DNA of 64,000 nt from assembly GCA_025937835.1 (NCBI GenBank), contig JAICQO010000001.1, positions 62,001 to 126,000 on the forward strand, in the 5' to 3' direction. This DNA is from Polyangiaceae bacterium (GTDB lineage Bacteria > Myxococcota_A > Polyangia > Polyangiales > Polyangiaceae). Every line of letters begins with the position of its first letter. The stretch's first letter is position 1. Under the pieces are notes generated by a model that worked only from the letters and a program-made list of their open reading frames with translations, searched no databases and was not told the origin of the DNA. Below are positions 40,713 to 49,412 of this stretch, piece after piece. Position numbers and translations under genes: made by a program.

Positions 40713-41942
40713 TCATTTCGTCGGCAGGCAGTACCGCCCTTCGCTCGCTGCGTCGAGCGCGTAACCCTCGGGGCATGGCGCGCGCCCGGGGTAGCCCGAG
40801 AACGGGATCGGCGTGCACCAGCTCTTGCCCTCGGTCGAGATGTAAATCGTGTAGTTCGGAGGGCACTCGGGATCTTGATCGAAGCAGTTCCGTCCCTCCT
40901 CGATCACCGAGGGGTGGCAGAACGGCGTGTCCCACTCCGGCGGGCACGGATCCCCATCGACCTCGACCGTGTTCGACTCGAGCTTGGACGGCGAGGCGTG
41001 GACATTGGTGATGTACGCCTGCCCGAAGCCTGCCGCGCCGAACGCCGCGAGATCCAGCCACACCTCGTAGACCACGCGGTAGTCCCAATCCGGTGCGTCC
41101 GGGTTCGGGGTGTACTCCTCGTCGGTCGCCGGAGAATCGACGGTGTAGCAATAGCCGCAGCCGTTGAGGTTTCGATCGATCGAGGTCGCGACGCCGAGCA
41201 CCGCGCTCGGATCACCGACCAGCATCTTGCCCTCGCCTCCCTGGACGCCGAGCGTGCCGTAACCGCACGGCGCGCTCGCGTCTTCGGAGATGTAGTCGAG
41301 CTTGAAGTCCATCACGGTCTCGCCCGTGCCGTCCGTCAAGAGCAGCTCGAGGTGATCACTGCCCACGAGATCGTCGAAGCTGTGCCCGGCCTTGCCGGCC
41401 TTGCCCGCGTCGGCCTTGCCTGCCATCGGGCCGCCCGGCATGGGAGCGCCCGGCATCGCCGCGGTGGTGTCCGGCACGGGCCAACCACAGCAGGCGCCCG
41501 CGCCGTAGGTGTTGTCCACGAACGACGGATCGAAGGTGACCCGCAAGTGCACCACGTCGCGGCCGTCCTTCTCTTCGATGACCTGCTCGATCACCGCGGT
41601 CGGGTTGGTCGGCGTCGGATCGAGCGTGCCCTTGAAGCACAACGTGGCGGGCGCGCGGGAGATCCGGCCCGTGTCGGGCGCGTCGCCTTCGCAAGCACCG
41701 CCGCACTGATCCGCCGTGTCCGGACCGCAGCCTGGCGAAAGCGGCCGGTAGCTCACTCCGGCGCCGATGAAATGCGGGCCGGGCGTGGTCGGGACGCCGG
41801 ATTTTCCGCCGTTGTCGCGCGGCGCGAGGCCGCCGCCGCTGCCGCCCGGGGTCGGGCTCGGCTCTTCGGTCGCGCCGCCGCAGGCCGCGACCAGCGCTGC
41901 GCCCACGAGCCACCGCGAAAATTGGGGGATGCGTCGGTTCAT
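40713..41942 (-). CDS. Secreted lipoprotein, unknown function
   Basis: 409 residues from the ATG at 41942. The lipobox LVGAALVAAC is followed by a Gly/Pro linker and a long Cys-containing beta-rich protein. A Gly/Ala/Met-rich insert lies near residues 160-180. Toward the C-terminus EEGRNCFDQDPECPPNYTIYISTEGKSW and a final Cys pair suggest a secreted, disulphide-stabilised domain. It begins 11 bp after the stop of the von Willebrand A lipoprotein gene, so the two are co-expressed. No family is recognised. Confidence 0.75.
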   Translation of the reverse strand: MNRRIPQFSRWLVGAALVAACGGATEEPSPTPGGSGGGLAPRDNGGKSGVPTTPGPHFIGAGVSYRPLSPGCGPDTADQCGGACEGDAPDTGRISRAPATLCFKGTLDPTPTNPTAVIEQVIEEKDGRDVVHLRVTFDPSFVDNTYGAGACCGWPVPDTTAAMPGAPMPGGPMAGKADAGKAGKAGHSFDDLVGSDHLELLLTDGTGETVMDFKLDYISEDASAPCGYGTLGVQGGEGKMLVGDPSAVLGVATSIDRNLNGCGYCYTVDSPATDEEYTPNPDAPDWDYRVVYEVWLDLAAFGAAGFGQAYITNVHASPSKLESNTVEVDGDPCPPEWDTPFCHPSVIEEGRNCFDQDPECPPNYTIYISTEGKSWCTPIPFSGYPGRAPCPEGYALDAASEGRYCLPTK

Positions 41943-41953
41943 CGATGTTCTCC

Positions 41954-43123
41954 TCAGAAGATCGGCGCGACAGCGGTCTCGCAGCCGATCGAAAAGCGCA
42001 AGCGCGCGTTGGGCTCGGTGACCCGAGCACAGGTAGCCGGACACAGATTCACCCTCGTGGGTGATGCTTCGTCGTCGTAAGACCATCCGCCCTCGGCGGG
42101 GCACGCCGCCGGCTCGGTGACGTAGTAGACGGGTTCGAAGTCGCAGCCCCCGGAGGCGGACAGCGAGAGATTGACGCGCGAGTAATCGAGCGACGCCGCG
42201 CCGGGCGGCTTCGGGATCGAGAGCTCGCACGGGATCGACGCCGCGAAGCGGATCTGATTCAGCGCGGCGAGCACGTCCGCCGTGGCGTTGCGATCTTCCA
42301 CCAGGTACGCGTCCCCGGTGCCGCCCGCGCGGGCGATCCGCGCCAAATTATCGAGCGCCGGGCCGACGCCGAGCGCGAAGGTGCGAATGCCGCGCTTCGA
42401 GCACTCGGTCGCGGCCTGCACCGCGTCGTCCAGAGTCGGGCAGCACGCGTTGCCCGCGCAGCTCACCGGAGCCTCGGGGATGCCGTCGGTGACGAGCAAG
42501 ATCACAACCTCGTGGCCCGGCGCTTCGCGTTGCCAGGCGCTCACGTAGTCGCAGGCGCCGCGCAGGGCCGCGCCGGTCGGAGTTTCGCCCGTGGGTTCGC
42601 GGCCGGCGAGCGAAGCGATCACCGCCTCGTGGTCTTCTGTCACGCCCACTGCCGCCTCGCGATATTCGGCCATCTCGCACGAGGTCGCGCCGAGCGGTTG
42701 ATGACCGAAGTAGCCGATGCCGACGCCGATGCGCGAGCTCTCCGGCGCGCGCAAAAACTCGGTCGTCGCGCGCTGCACGGCCGCGAGCCGCGTCATTCCC
42801 CCCACGTCGTTCAGCATCGAGCCCGACTGATCGAACATCACGTAGATATCGAGCGGCAGGCTCTCGCCCTCGTAGCTCTGGCCCGCGCATTCGCGGAACT
42901 CGGGCTCGCCGCATAGATCCGCGCCCGGGCCCGAAGGCGCTCCCGGACCAGAGCTCGTGCCTGCGCCGAAAGAGATACCGATTCCGCCGTTGTCCGCACC
43001 GCCCGCGCCCGTCGGAGGCGCGGCATCGCCGTCCGCGCCGGAACAACCGAACAGCAGTAGGAGCGCGGGCACGAAATGCCCCATCCGGCGCAGCGCGCCG
43101 CCTCGATTTCCCGATTGGACCAT
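41954..43123 (-). CDS. von Willebrand factor A lipoprotein
   Basis: 389 residues. Signal peptide and lipobox (LLLLFGC), Gly-rich linker, then a von Willebrand A domain at about 88-290. The MIDAS motif is intact: VMFDQSGSM (DxSxS), the Thr in GETPTGAAL and the Asp of LLVTDGIPE. Such surface vWA proteins bind metal-dependent partners. The C-terminal 100 residues have paired cysteines. It is the first gene of a two-gene operon with the 40713 lipoprotein. A TTTTCTGAGAAC dyad (43165-43176) lies 42 bp upstream. Confidence 0.88.
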   Translation of the reverse strand: MVQSGNRGGALRRMGHFVPALLLLFGCSGADGDAAPPTGAGGADNGGIGISFGAGTSSGPGAPSGPGADLCGEPEFRECAGQSYEGESLPLDIYVMFDQSGSMLNDVGGMTRLAAVQRATTEFLRAPESSRIGVGIGYFGHQPLGATSCEMAEYREAAVGVTEDHEAVIASLAGREPTGETPTGAALRGACDYVSAWQREAPGHEVVILLVTDGIPEAPVSCAGNACCPTLDDAVQAATECSKRGIRTFALGVGPALDNLARIARAGGTGDAYLVEDRNATADVLAALNQIRFAASIPCELSIPKPPGAASLDYSRVNLSLSASGGCDFEPVYYVTEPAACPAEGGWSYDDEASPTRVNLCPATCARVTEPNARLRFSIGCETAVAPIF

Positions 43124-43164
43124 GTTCGTCGGCCTTCGAACCGTGAATGGCCGGGCCCGGCGGG

Positions 43165-43176
43165 TTTTCTGAGAAC
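43165..43176. promoter_or_regulatory. TTTCT-AGAA-type dyad upstream of vWA lipoprotein gene
   Basis: TTTTCTGAGAAC, 42 bp before the vWA gene start on the minus strand. Related dyads lie before three other secreted-protein genes (34091, 48212 and 51101). Confidence 0.4.
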
Positions 43177-43180
43177 TTTT

Positions 43181-44998
43181 TTAGGGCGCGCTGCAGCTCG
43201 CGTCGCCCGCGTCGATCGCGCCGTCGCCGTCGTTGTCGATCGCGTCGTCGCAGATTTCCACCGAGCAGTCGTCGATCGCGCAGTTGCAGTCGTTGTCGAT
43301 GCCGTCGTCGCACGTCTCTCGGGCGTCGCACGAGGCGCGGCAGTCCGACTCGTCCGCGACGCCGTCGCAGTCGTTGTCCAGGTCGTCGCCGCAGAGCTCG
43401 GCGCACAGACACTGAGTATCTTCGGCCGTGTGTGTCCAGAAGGCGCGATGATTGCCGTGCTCGAGGTTCTGAAATGGCGCCCAGAACGCAGCGGAGCCGG
43501 GGTCGGGCAGCGCCGGATCGATCGCGGCGATCCACAGCTGGTCTTTCTTGGTGTCCTGTGGGCGCACGCTCGCGTAGGCGCGCAAGCTCGAGAACGCGAG
43601 CCAGAACAGGCCGGGCCGCGTCGAGGGCGCCCAGGACGGCATCGAATTGCCGACGCCGAGCAGGCCGTCCATCGCGCCGACGCGCCGGTTCAAGCGCGGC
43701 AGCTCGAAGATCGTGGCGTCGGACAGGCGCAGCAAGCGCAGCTCCGCCGAGGTGGCGTCGGAGGACTTGTCCTCCGCGTGGACGTAAGCGAGGTAGCGAC
43801 TATCGGGGCTGAAAACCGGGAAAAAGTTGTTGTCGCTGCCGCCGGCGCTCTGCACCAGCGTCTCCGCGCCGCCCCAGTTACTCCCGTCGAAGCCGAGGAG
43901 CGCGATCGAGCCGCCCTCGACCTCCTTGCCGCCGCCTTTTTCGGCGAGCGTGATCGCGACGTGCTCGCCGCTCGGCGACCAATCGGGATGTGTCGCGACC
44001 AGGCCGGGCGGCGTGGGTACGATTCCGTCTGCGGGCCCCACGGGTGCTCCGGTGTCGGCGTCGAGCAGCGTCAACGTACCGCCCGCGGCGACCAGCAAGC
44101 GCTTGCCGTCCGGAGAGAAGGTCGTCCACGCGGCGGGGGTACCCGTGCCCGCCTTCGGATCCGCCTTTGCGGGAGGTACGGCCGGACCTCCGCCGGCGCC
44201 AGCGCTCGCGGTCGGCAAGATGCGCGCACGATCTGCGACGTTGATCTCGCTCAACACGTCGCCTTCGCCGACCACGGCCAGGCGCCGGCCGTCGCGGGAC
44301 AGCGAGTGGCAGCCGACACACGTGGCTTTCTCGCCGCCCTCGGGGACGGCGTAGAACTTCACGGGGCTCGTATCGCCGTCCGCGATCAGCGCCTTCATGA
44401 TGCCCTCGGCCCCGGTAGACCAGTAGTAGATGGCGCCTTCCACCGCGCTCTCGCTGAACGACAGCAGCACCGGCCGCGACGTCCAGGCCTCGACGGCGCC
44501 CGCGGCGAGCACGGAAATTTCGACGGTCACGTCCGCGCCGCGATTGGCCTCGGCGATCCAATCCCATTGCTCTTCGTCGGGCGTGAAGCGAAATCCACTG
44601 GTGTACACGCTCACTCGCGTGCGAGGGCCGGTGAAGCGCAGCTCGTAAATCGCGTCGCTGCTCGGGCTCGTCCACTCGAACAGGATCCGCGCGATGTTCA
44701 GCGGAAGCTGCGTTTCGTGGCTCGGGTAGATCAGCGCCGGCTCGCGCGCGGGCTCCGTCCCCGGCGGGCGTCGCGTCGAGCTTTCGAAGCGTTCGGGCGC
44801 GTCGCTCGGTGCTCCCGCGACGACGAATTGCTTGTCACCGGAGTGGTCGGCGCAGGGAGCCGCGCCGCACGTCACGCCGTTCGAGCCGCCGCTTCCGCCG
44901 TCGGCGGGCGCGCGGACCGAGCCGAGATCGACTTCGCCCCGCCGCCCGCAACCGAGCGCGACCACGAGCGCCGCGAGCCCGGACGAACGGCGAAGCAT
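43181..44998 (-). CDS. Cytochrome-like lipoprotein with propeller and MopE-like metal-binding repeats
   Basis: 605 residues. Signal and lipobox (LVVALGC). After an immunoglobulin-like part comes one c-type heme motif, CVGCH (near residue 225), then TolB/PD40-like propeller blades (TTFSPDGKRLLVAAGG, HPDWSPSGEHVAITL, PVFSPDSRYLAYV). The C-terminal 75 residues hold three Asp/Cys-rich units (CGDDLDNDCDG, CDDGIDNDCNC, CDDAIDNDGDG) of the putative metal-binding MopE type. It is probably a surface metal- or heme-binding protein. It is the last gene of the ECF operon, with its ATG overlapping the preceding stop by 1 bp. Confidence 0.85.
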   Translation of the reverse strand: MLRRSSGLAALVVALGCGRRGEVDLGSVRAPADGGSGGSNGVTCGAAPCADHSGDKQFVVAGAPSDAPERFESSTRRPPGTEPAREPALIYPSHETQLPLNIARILFEWTSPSSDAIYELRFTGPRTRVSVYTSGFRFTPDEEQWDWIAEANRGADVTVEISVLAAGAVEAWTSRPVLLSFSESAVEGAIYYWSTGAEGIMKALIADGDTSPVKFYAVPEGGEKATCVGCHSLSRDGRRLAVVGEGDVLSEINVADRARILPTASAGAGGGPAVPPAKADPKAGTGTPAAWTTFSPDGKRLLVAAGGTLTLLDADTGAPVGPADGIVPTPPGLVATHPDWSPSGEHVAITLAEKGGGKEVEGGSIALLGFDGSNWGGAETLVQSAGGSDNNFFPVFSPDSRYLAYVHAEDKSSDATSAELRLLRLSDATIFELPRLNRRVGAMDGLLGVGNSMPSWAPSTRPGLFWLAFSSLRAYASVRPQDTKKDQLWIAAIDPALPDPGSAAFWAPFQNLEHGNHRAFWTHTAEDTQCLCAELCGDDLDNDCDGVADESDCRASCDARETCDDGIDNDCNCAIDDCSVEICDDAIDNDGDGAIDAGDASCSAP

Positions 44999-45900
44999 CA
45001 GCGCCCTCCGAGCAGGCGCTCGAGCTGCGGCAGGTACGCGGACCTTGGATAACGCGCCCGGAACGCGTCCGCGCGCGCCTGCGCCTCGGCGTCGCGCCGG
45101 AGCCTGGCCAGCGCCGAAATGGCGATGAAGTCCCGCTCCTGCGCGTAGGTCCCGTGCGGGTATTCGGCGCCGTAGCGCCGCGTGAGCCCGAGCGCGCGCT
45201 CCGGATCGCTCGACAGGGCGCGGCGGGCTTCTTTCAAAAGCTCGACCTCGCTCGACGCCGGCGCGCGACGGAGCTCCGTTCCGGCGTTGGCCTCACCCGT
45301 CACGGCTTTCGCGACCGGCGCGGGGGGCGGCGCTTCGCCGTCGCTCGTAAAGGGCGCTTCGCTGGTTGGAACGGCGGACGCGGGCGCGGGCTCGGCGAGC
45401 TTGCGCGGAGCGGGATCACGGCGCACGACCGGCGGGGGCTGTGCGGCTTCCGCAAGCTGCTCGTCTGGCGGCTCCGGAGGTTCCACGATTCGCGCGCGCG
45501 GCGCGGGCGCCGCCTGCTCTTCACCCGTTTCGGGCGCTGCGCGCTCGGGCGCGGGAGCGCTCGTCACCGCGACCGAAGGCCGCGCCGGCGGAGCGCTCGG
45601 CTGCGTCGCGTCTTTGCCGGGAAGAGCCAGCGCCAGCGTCAACACCACGCCTCCGGTCGCAAGCGCGCCCCCAACGCCTTTCAACCACAGCGAGCTCGAA
45701 GGCGGTGAGGGCGGAGCTGCCGCCGTCTCCGCTGTCGGTTTGACGCCGCTCGGCTCCGTCGTCGGCAGGCCGAGCTCGGCGAGGCGCTCGCCGATGGCCG
45801 CGAGCCGCTCGGGCGTGGGAAGGTGACTTCGCGCCGCGCCCAGGCTTTGCGCGAGCTCCGGGTCAGCAGATTCGAAGAGTCGCTTCGGCCCCGAGGTCAC
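44998..45900 (-). CDS. Probable anti-sigma factor with TM helix and TPR-like tail
   Basis: 300 residues. Residues 1-65 are a cytoplasmic segment. One membrane helix follows (GVGGALATGGVVLTLALAL, about 75-93), then a Pro/Ala-rich periplasmic linker. A C-terminal helical domain (SEVELLKEARRALSSDPERALGLTRRYGAEYPHG, then QERDFIAISALARL) resembles TPR/BamD-like repeats. Its start overlaps the ECF sigma stop by 4 bp. In this position and with this topology an anti-sigma role is likely, though no ZAS or RskA motif is visible. Confidence 0.7.
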   Translation of the reverse strand: MTSGPKRLFESADPELAQSLGAARSHLPTPERLAAIGERLAELGLPTTEPSGVKPTAETAAAPPSPPSSSLWLKGVGGALATGGVVLTLALALPGKDATQPSAPPARPSVAVTSAPAPERAAPETGEEQAAPAPRARIVEPPEPPDEQLAEAAQPPPVVRRDPAPRKLAEPAPASAVPTSEAPFTSDGEAPPPAPVAKAVTGEANAGTELRRAPASSEVELLKEARRALSSDPERALGLTRRYGAEYPHGTYAQERDFIAISALARLRRDAEAQARADAFRARYPRSAYLPQLERLLGGR

Positions 45901-46508
45901 GGTGCCCCTCCCTGCCCCGCGCGCCGGAAGTGCGCTTCGACGTGAGCGCGCGCGGAACGCAGCCGCGAATACACCGTTTGTAAGGGACAGCCCAACGCCT
46001 CGGCGGTCTCCCGCAACGTGAGCTCCTCGATCTCGTACAACACGAACGCGCCGCGCTGCTCTTCGTCGAGCTCGTCCAGCACTCGCTTGAGACGACCGAA
46101 CAGCAGCGAGGCTTCGAGCTGGTTGTGCTGTGAAGCGGCGAGCACCGAGTCCGGCACTTCGGGAACGGCGACCTCGTGGCGCACGCGGGCGCTTCTTCGG
46201 TAGTCGGAGGCGACGCGCAGGCAGATCGCGTACAGCCAGCTGCGCAGCGAGCGCCCGTCGAACTCACGAAGCCGGCGATGAACGACCAAGAAGACTTCCT
46301 GCAGCGCGTCATCCACGTCCGCCGGCCGCACACCGAGGCCCGCCAGCGCCCGCCACAAGAACCGCGCATGTTCTTGAAAAATCTCGGCAAATGACGGAAC
46401 CAGAGCCGTTTGCTCCGAGCGTTCCGACACGGCCGTCACATTCGTGAATGGATTCAGCGCGCGATCTTTATGATCGACCCCGGTTGGAGGAGCAACCCGC
46501 GGGCTCAT
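45897..46508 (-). CDS. ECF-type RNA polymerase sigma factor
   Basis: 203 residues from the ATG at 46508, which overlaps the upstream stop by 4 bp; the longer open frame upstream is a shadow of the barrel-like gene. Region 2: FAEIFQEHARFLWRALAGLGVRPADVDDALQEVFLVVHRRLREFDGRSLRSWLYAICLRVASDYRR. Region 4: LDEEQRGAFVLYEIEELTLRETAEALGCPLQTVYSRLRSARAHVEAHF. It is complete. The operon order (barrel-like protein, sigma, anti-sigma-like, cytochrome-like lipoprotein) suggests an envelope-signal switch. Confidence 0.93.
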   Translation of the reverse strand: MSPRVAPPTGVDHKDRALNPFTNVTAVSERSEQTALVPSFAEIFQEHARFLWRALAGLGVRPADVDDALQEVFLVVHRRLREFDGRSLRSWLYAICLRVASDYRRSARVRHEVAVPEVPDSVLAASQHNQLEASLLFGRLKRVLDELDEEQRGAFVLYEIEELTLRETAEALGCPLQTVYSRLRSARAHVEAHFRRAGQGGAP

Positions 46509-47482
46509 AGCTCGAGCGCGGCTCCAAGCCCGAGCCGGGGGCAGACCGCGGACGGCTGAAACGCCGTGCGACGCTCGCCGTCGAGCCGATACGTGAACCG
46601 CTCGCGGTCGTGGGGAATGAGCGCTCCACCGCTCGCAACGAGCCAGAGCCGCTGCGTGACCCGCAGCCGAGCTTCGGCGACGGCGGTGGTCGCGAGAAAG
46701 CGACGCGAATCTCCGGTGTTCGAGTCCAAGCCATCGGTGTCGGTCGAAAGCGACCCCCAATCGAACCCGAGACAGACCAATGCGGCGAAGCGCTCCCCGC
46801 GAAAGCCGGGACACAGAGCTGCGCCGCCAGCGTAAACCCCGAATCGCGCCTCGGCCGGGCCGAGCTCGCGCGCTCGCGGCCACAGCCCCACCACGTGCCC
46901 GCGCACACCGAGCCAGCGCAGCGCGCGCAGCTCGGCGCCGAAGTCGAGCCCCAGCGTCGGCTCGGGCAGCGCGCCGCTCACGCCCACCGCGGAGAGCGCG
47001 AGCTCGAAGCGCCGGAAAGCGGGCTCGGGAGCGTGCTTTTCGCGGGGACGCTCGGGTTCGGGCTCTGGTTCCGGTTCTGATTCTGGTTCTGGCAGCGGCT
47101 CGCTGTCGACCATCAGCGCGACCGCAAAGGCGAGCGGCTCGTCGAGCGTGGAACAGCTCGCACCCTCGCTCACCAGCTCGCGCTCTCCGAGGACCCGCGA
47201 GCCATCTCGCACGCGGATCAGCGCGCGAAACCCGACGCCTTCGCGCGCGCCGACCCAGACGACCACTTCGCGATCGGCGGGCGGGCGCGAGAACGCTTCA
47301 CGGCCGAGCGACTCCGAAACCGCGCGCGAGAGCCCGCGTTGCCCGAGACAACCACTCTCGGGCCCCGCTCCGAGCCAGCGCAACGAGATCGTCGGCTCCG
47401 CCGCCCTGCCGCTCGACGCGGCCAGAAGCGCCGCAAGCAGCGCCGCGCAGCCCAGCCAGGGGCGAGAGCCGTCAGCGCGCAT
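46505..47482 (-). CDS. Exported barrel-like protein, first gene of ECF operon
   Basis: 325 residues. Signal peptide (LLAALLAASSGRAA). The N-terminal 110 residues form a soluble domain (GCLGQRGLSRAVSESLGREAF, VVVWVGAREGVGFRALIRV). A Pro/Glu linker is followed by about 170 residues of alternating strands (FGVYAGGAALCPGFRGERFAALVCLGFDWG, TAVAEARLRVTQRLWLVASGGALI), ending LGLGAALEL. That fits a small outer-membrane beta barrel. No named family. Its stop overlaps the ECF start by 4 bp. Confidence 0.7.
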   Translation of the reverse strand: MRADGSRPWLGCAALLAALLAASSGRAAEPTISLRWLGAGPESGCLGQRGLSRAVSESLGREAFSRPPADREVVVWVGAREGVGFRALIRVRDGSRVLGERELVSEGASCSTLDEPLAFAVALMVDSEPLPEPESEPEPEPEPERPREKHAPEPAFRRFELALSAVGVSGALPEPTLGLDFGAELRALRWLGVRGHVVGLWPRARELGPAEARFGVYAGGAALCPGFRGERFAALVCLGFDWGSLSTDTDGLDSNTGDSRRFLATTAVAEARLRVTQRLWLVASGGALIPHDRERFTYRLDGERRTAFQPSAVCPRLGLGAALEL

Positions 47483-47505
47483 GCGGATGAGCGACGTATA
47501 TCATC

Positions 47506-48147
47506 TCATTCGGAGCGCTCCATGCAGGCCCAGGTTCCCTTCTCGCAGCGACACAGCTCGGCTTCGTAATCGCACATCCCCTTGCCCTCGCAGGCGGTGC
47601 CCGGCTCCGGAACCTCGTCGGGACAGATCACCTCGTTCCCGCCTGGGCCCGCGCCACCTTCGGGAGGCGGCGGCGGCTCGGCCTTGCCGCCGGCCCCGCC
47701 CATCGCGACAGGCTCGGCCTTGCCCCCTTCGCCGCCGGCTTGGGGAGGCTCACCCTTTGCCGGCGCGCCGCCTTCTCCGCCCTTGCCGGGGGCGCCCGCT
47801 TCGCCAGGTGGGTCCGCCTTGCCACCGCTGCCGCCCTCGCCCGGATCCGGGGCGCCAGCCACGGGTGGGACCGGCAGCGGTGGGACCCCAGCCATTCCGC
47901 CGTCTTCACCGGGAGAGCCCGCCACGTCACCCGCTCCCGCGAAGCCGAATGCTCCTCCGCGCACGAGCCCGCCGCCCGTGCTCGCCCCGGCACGCGCACC
48001 GCCGGAGCCGCCGCTCAGCGAGCCGCCAGGGCGTCCGCCGCCGCCTCCGGTCTCGGAAAAATCCGTATCGGTGTCTCCGCCGCACGCGGACAAGCCAACC
48101 GCAACCATCGCGAAGCACGCGAGCCAATCGGACTGAGTCAGACGCAT
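47506..48147 (-). CDS. Gly-rich lipoprotein with Cys-rich C-terminus
   Basis: 213 residues from the ATG at 48147. The lipobox (MVAVGLSAC) is followed by about 150 residues that are almost all Gly, Ala, Pro, Lys and Glu (repeats of GGAGGKAEP type). A C-terminal Cys-rich knot of about 45 residues (CPDEVPEPGTACEGKGMCDYEAELCRCEKGTW) ends the protein. It is probably a surface-exposed stalk carrying a small disulphide domain. No family. Confidence 0.7.
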   Translation of the reverse strand: MRLTQSDWLACFAMVAVGLSACGGDTDTDFSETGGGGGRPGGSLSGGSGGARAGASTGGGLVRGGAFGFAGAGDVAGSPGEDGGMAGVPPLPVPPVAGAPDPGEGGSGGKADPPGEAGAPGKGGEGGAPAKGEPPQAGGEGGKAEPVAMGGAGGKAEPPPPPEGGAGPGGNEVICPDEVPEPGTACEGKGMCDYEAELCRCEKGTWACMERSE

Positions 48148-48211
48148 GAAACCTTTTCTGGCGCGCAAGTGCAGCGCGCGCCCAGTGGTTGAGATGGAGG
48201 GTCCGCTCACG

Positions 48212-48225
48212 TTTTCTGAAGAAAT
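48212..48225. promoter_or_regulatory. TTTCT-AGAA-type dyad between divergent secreted-protein genes
   Basis: TTTTCTGAAGAAAT, 65 bp before the Gly-rich lipoprotein start (minus) and 104 bp before the SGNH gene (plus). Confidence 0.4.
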
Positions 48226-48328
48226 CCGAGCCGGCCCGAGACTCAGCGCGCCTGAACTCTTTTAGTCCCGCAGGGAGGACAGTAATGCCCACTTCTACAG
48301 GGCGGCTGCACCACCTACTTCTAGCCAC

Positions 48329-49405
48329 ATGATTTGGAAGCACACGGGTCGTCTCGGTATCCTCTTGGCCGCGGGTTTCGCGGGTTTCGGTTCGACCACG
48401 GCCTGCTCATCGGATTCGGGCGACGGCACCGGGACCGGCGGCGCGAGCCCCGTGGGTACAGGCGGTGTCACAGGCGGTAGCATCAACACCGGCGGCACCG
48501 CGACCGGTGGCACCGCAACGGGTGGCACCGCAACGGGCGGAAAACCCAGCACCGGCGGCGCGGCGCCCGTCACGGGCGGCGCGATGGGCACGACGGGCGG
48601 TGCGCCCGGCGGCTCTCCGGGCGGGGGCGGAACCACGGGCGGCGTGGCACCCGGCGGCTCAGGCGGCGTGCCCGCAGCGGGAGCCGGCGGCTCGGCGGCG
48701 GGAGCTCCGGCCGGGGGCAAGGGCGGGGCGGCCGCAGGCGCTGGCGGCTCGGCTGCTGGGAGCGGCGGCGGTGGTGCCAGCGGCGGTAAGTCGTCCGGCA
48801 TGTGCGAGAAGGGCCGCATCAAAGGCAGCGAGGTCGTGATTATGGGCGAGTCGTTCTATGCGATCGCGCCTCAATACATCCAGAACGTGATCCAGAAGCT
48901 CGCCCGAGAAGCCGGCGCTCTCGACGCGAACGAGAGCTACCGCAACGTGGCGGTCAGCGGGCAGAACATGGCCTACATCGCGAATCAGGAGTGGACCGCG
49001 GCCACGCAGGGCAACGCGGCCGTCAAGTTCGTCATCATGGATGGCGGCGGCATCGACTGCCTCGCGTCCAACGGCGCGGCGTGCTCCTCGTGTCCCGGCA
49101 CGTTCGAGGATCTGCTCGAGAGAATGGCCGACTATGGCGTGGAAGACGTCATCTACACGCGCTATCCGGAGCCCGGGAACCCGCCCGGCTCGAACGCGAG
49201 CCTCAAGATGTGCCTCGACGCCACCATGCCGAACATGGAGACCGTGTGTAAGGCCTCCACGGCGCCTCGCTGCCACTGGCTCGATCTGAGGCCGGTTTGG
49301 ATGAATGGCGACACGACGGACGGCCTGCACCCGACACAGTCGGGCGGTGATCACGTGGGAGGCCTCATCTGGTCCGAAATGGTAAAGCTCTGCCTCGCCC
49401 AGTAA
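48329..49405 (+). CDS. SGNH/GDSL-type hydrolase lipoprotein
   Basis: 358 residues. A lipobox (FAGFGSTTAC) and about 130 residues of Gly/Thr linker precede the catalytic domain. SGNH blocks: VVIMGESFY (block I, with GES instead of GDS), the Asn of VSGQNMAYI, MDGGGID, and DGLHPTQSGGDHVG with the catalytic Asp-x-x-His. This is the fold of many carbohydrate acetyl esterases. With the GH10, GH16 and GH30 genes that follow, a deacetylase for xylan or similar polymers is plausible but unproven. Confidence 0.82.
   Translation: MIWKHTGRLGILLAAGFAGFGSTTACSSDSGDGTGTGGASPVGTGGVTGGSINTGGTATGGTATGGTATGGKPSTGGAAPVTGGAMGTTGGAPGGSPGGGGTTGGVAPGGSGGVPAAGAGGSAAGAPAGGKGGAAAGAGGSAAGSGGGGASGGKSSGMCEKGRIKGSEVVIMGESFYAIAPQYIQNVIQKLAREAGALDANESYRNVAVSGQNMAYIANQEWTAATQGNAAVKFVIMDGGGIDCLASNGAACSSCPGTFEDLLERMADYGVEDVIYTRYPEPGNPPGSNASLKMCLDATMPNMETVCKASTAPRCHWLDLRPVWMNGDTTDGLHPTQSGGDHVGGLIWSEMVKLCLAQ
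48480..48545 (+). repeat. 15-bp tandem repeat in SGNH lipoprotein linker
   Basis: Three in-frame copies of GGTGGCACCGCAACG-like units coding for the TATGG repeat. Confidence 0.75.
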
Positions 49406-49412
49406 TCACCTC

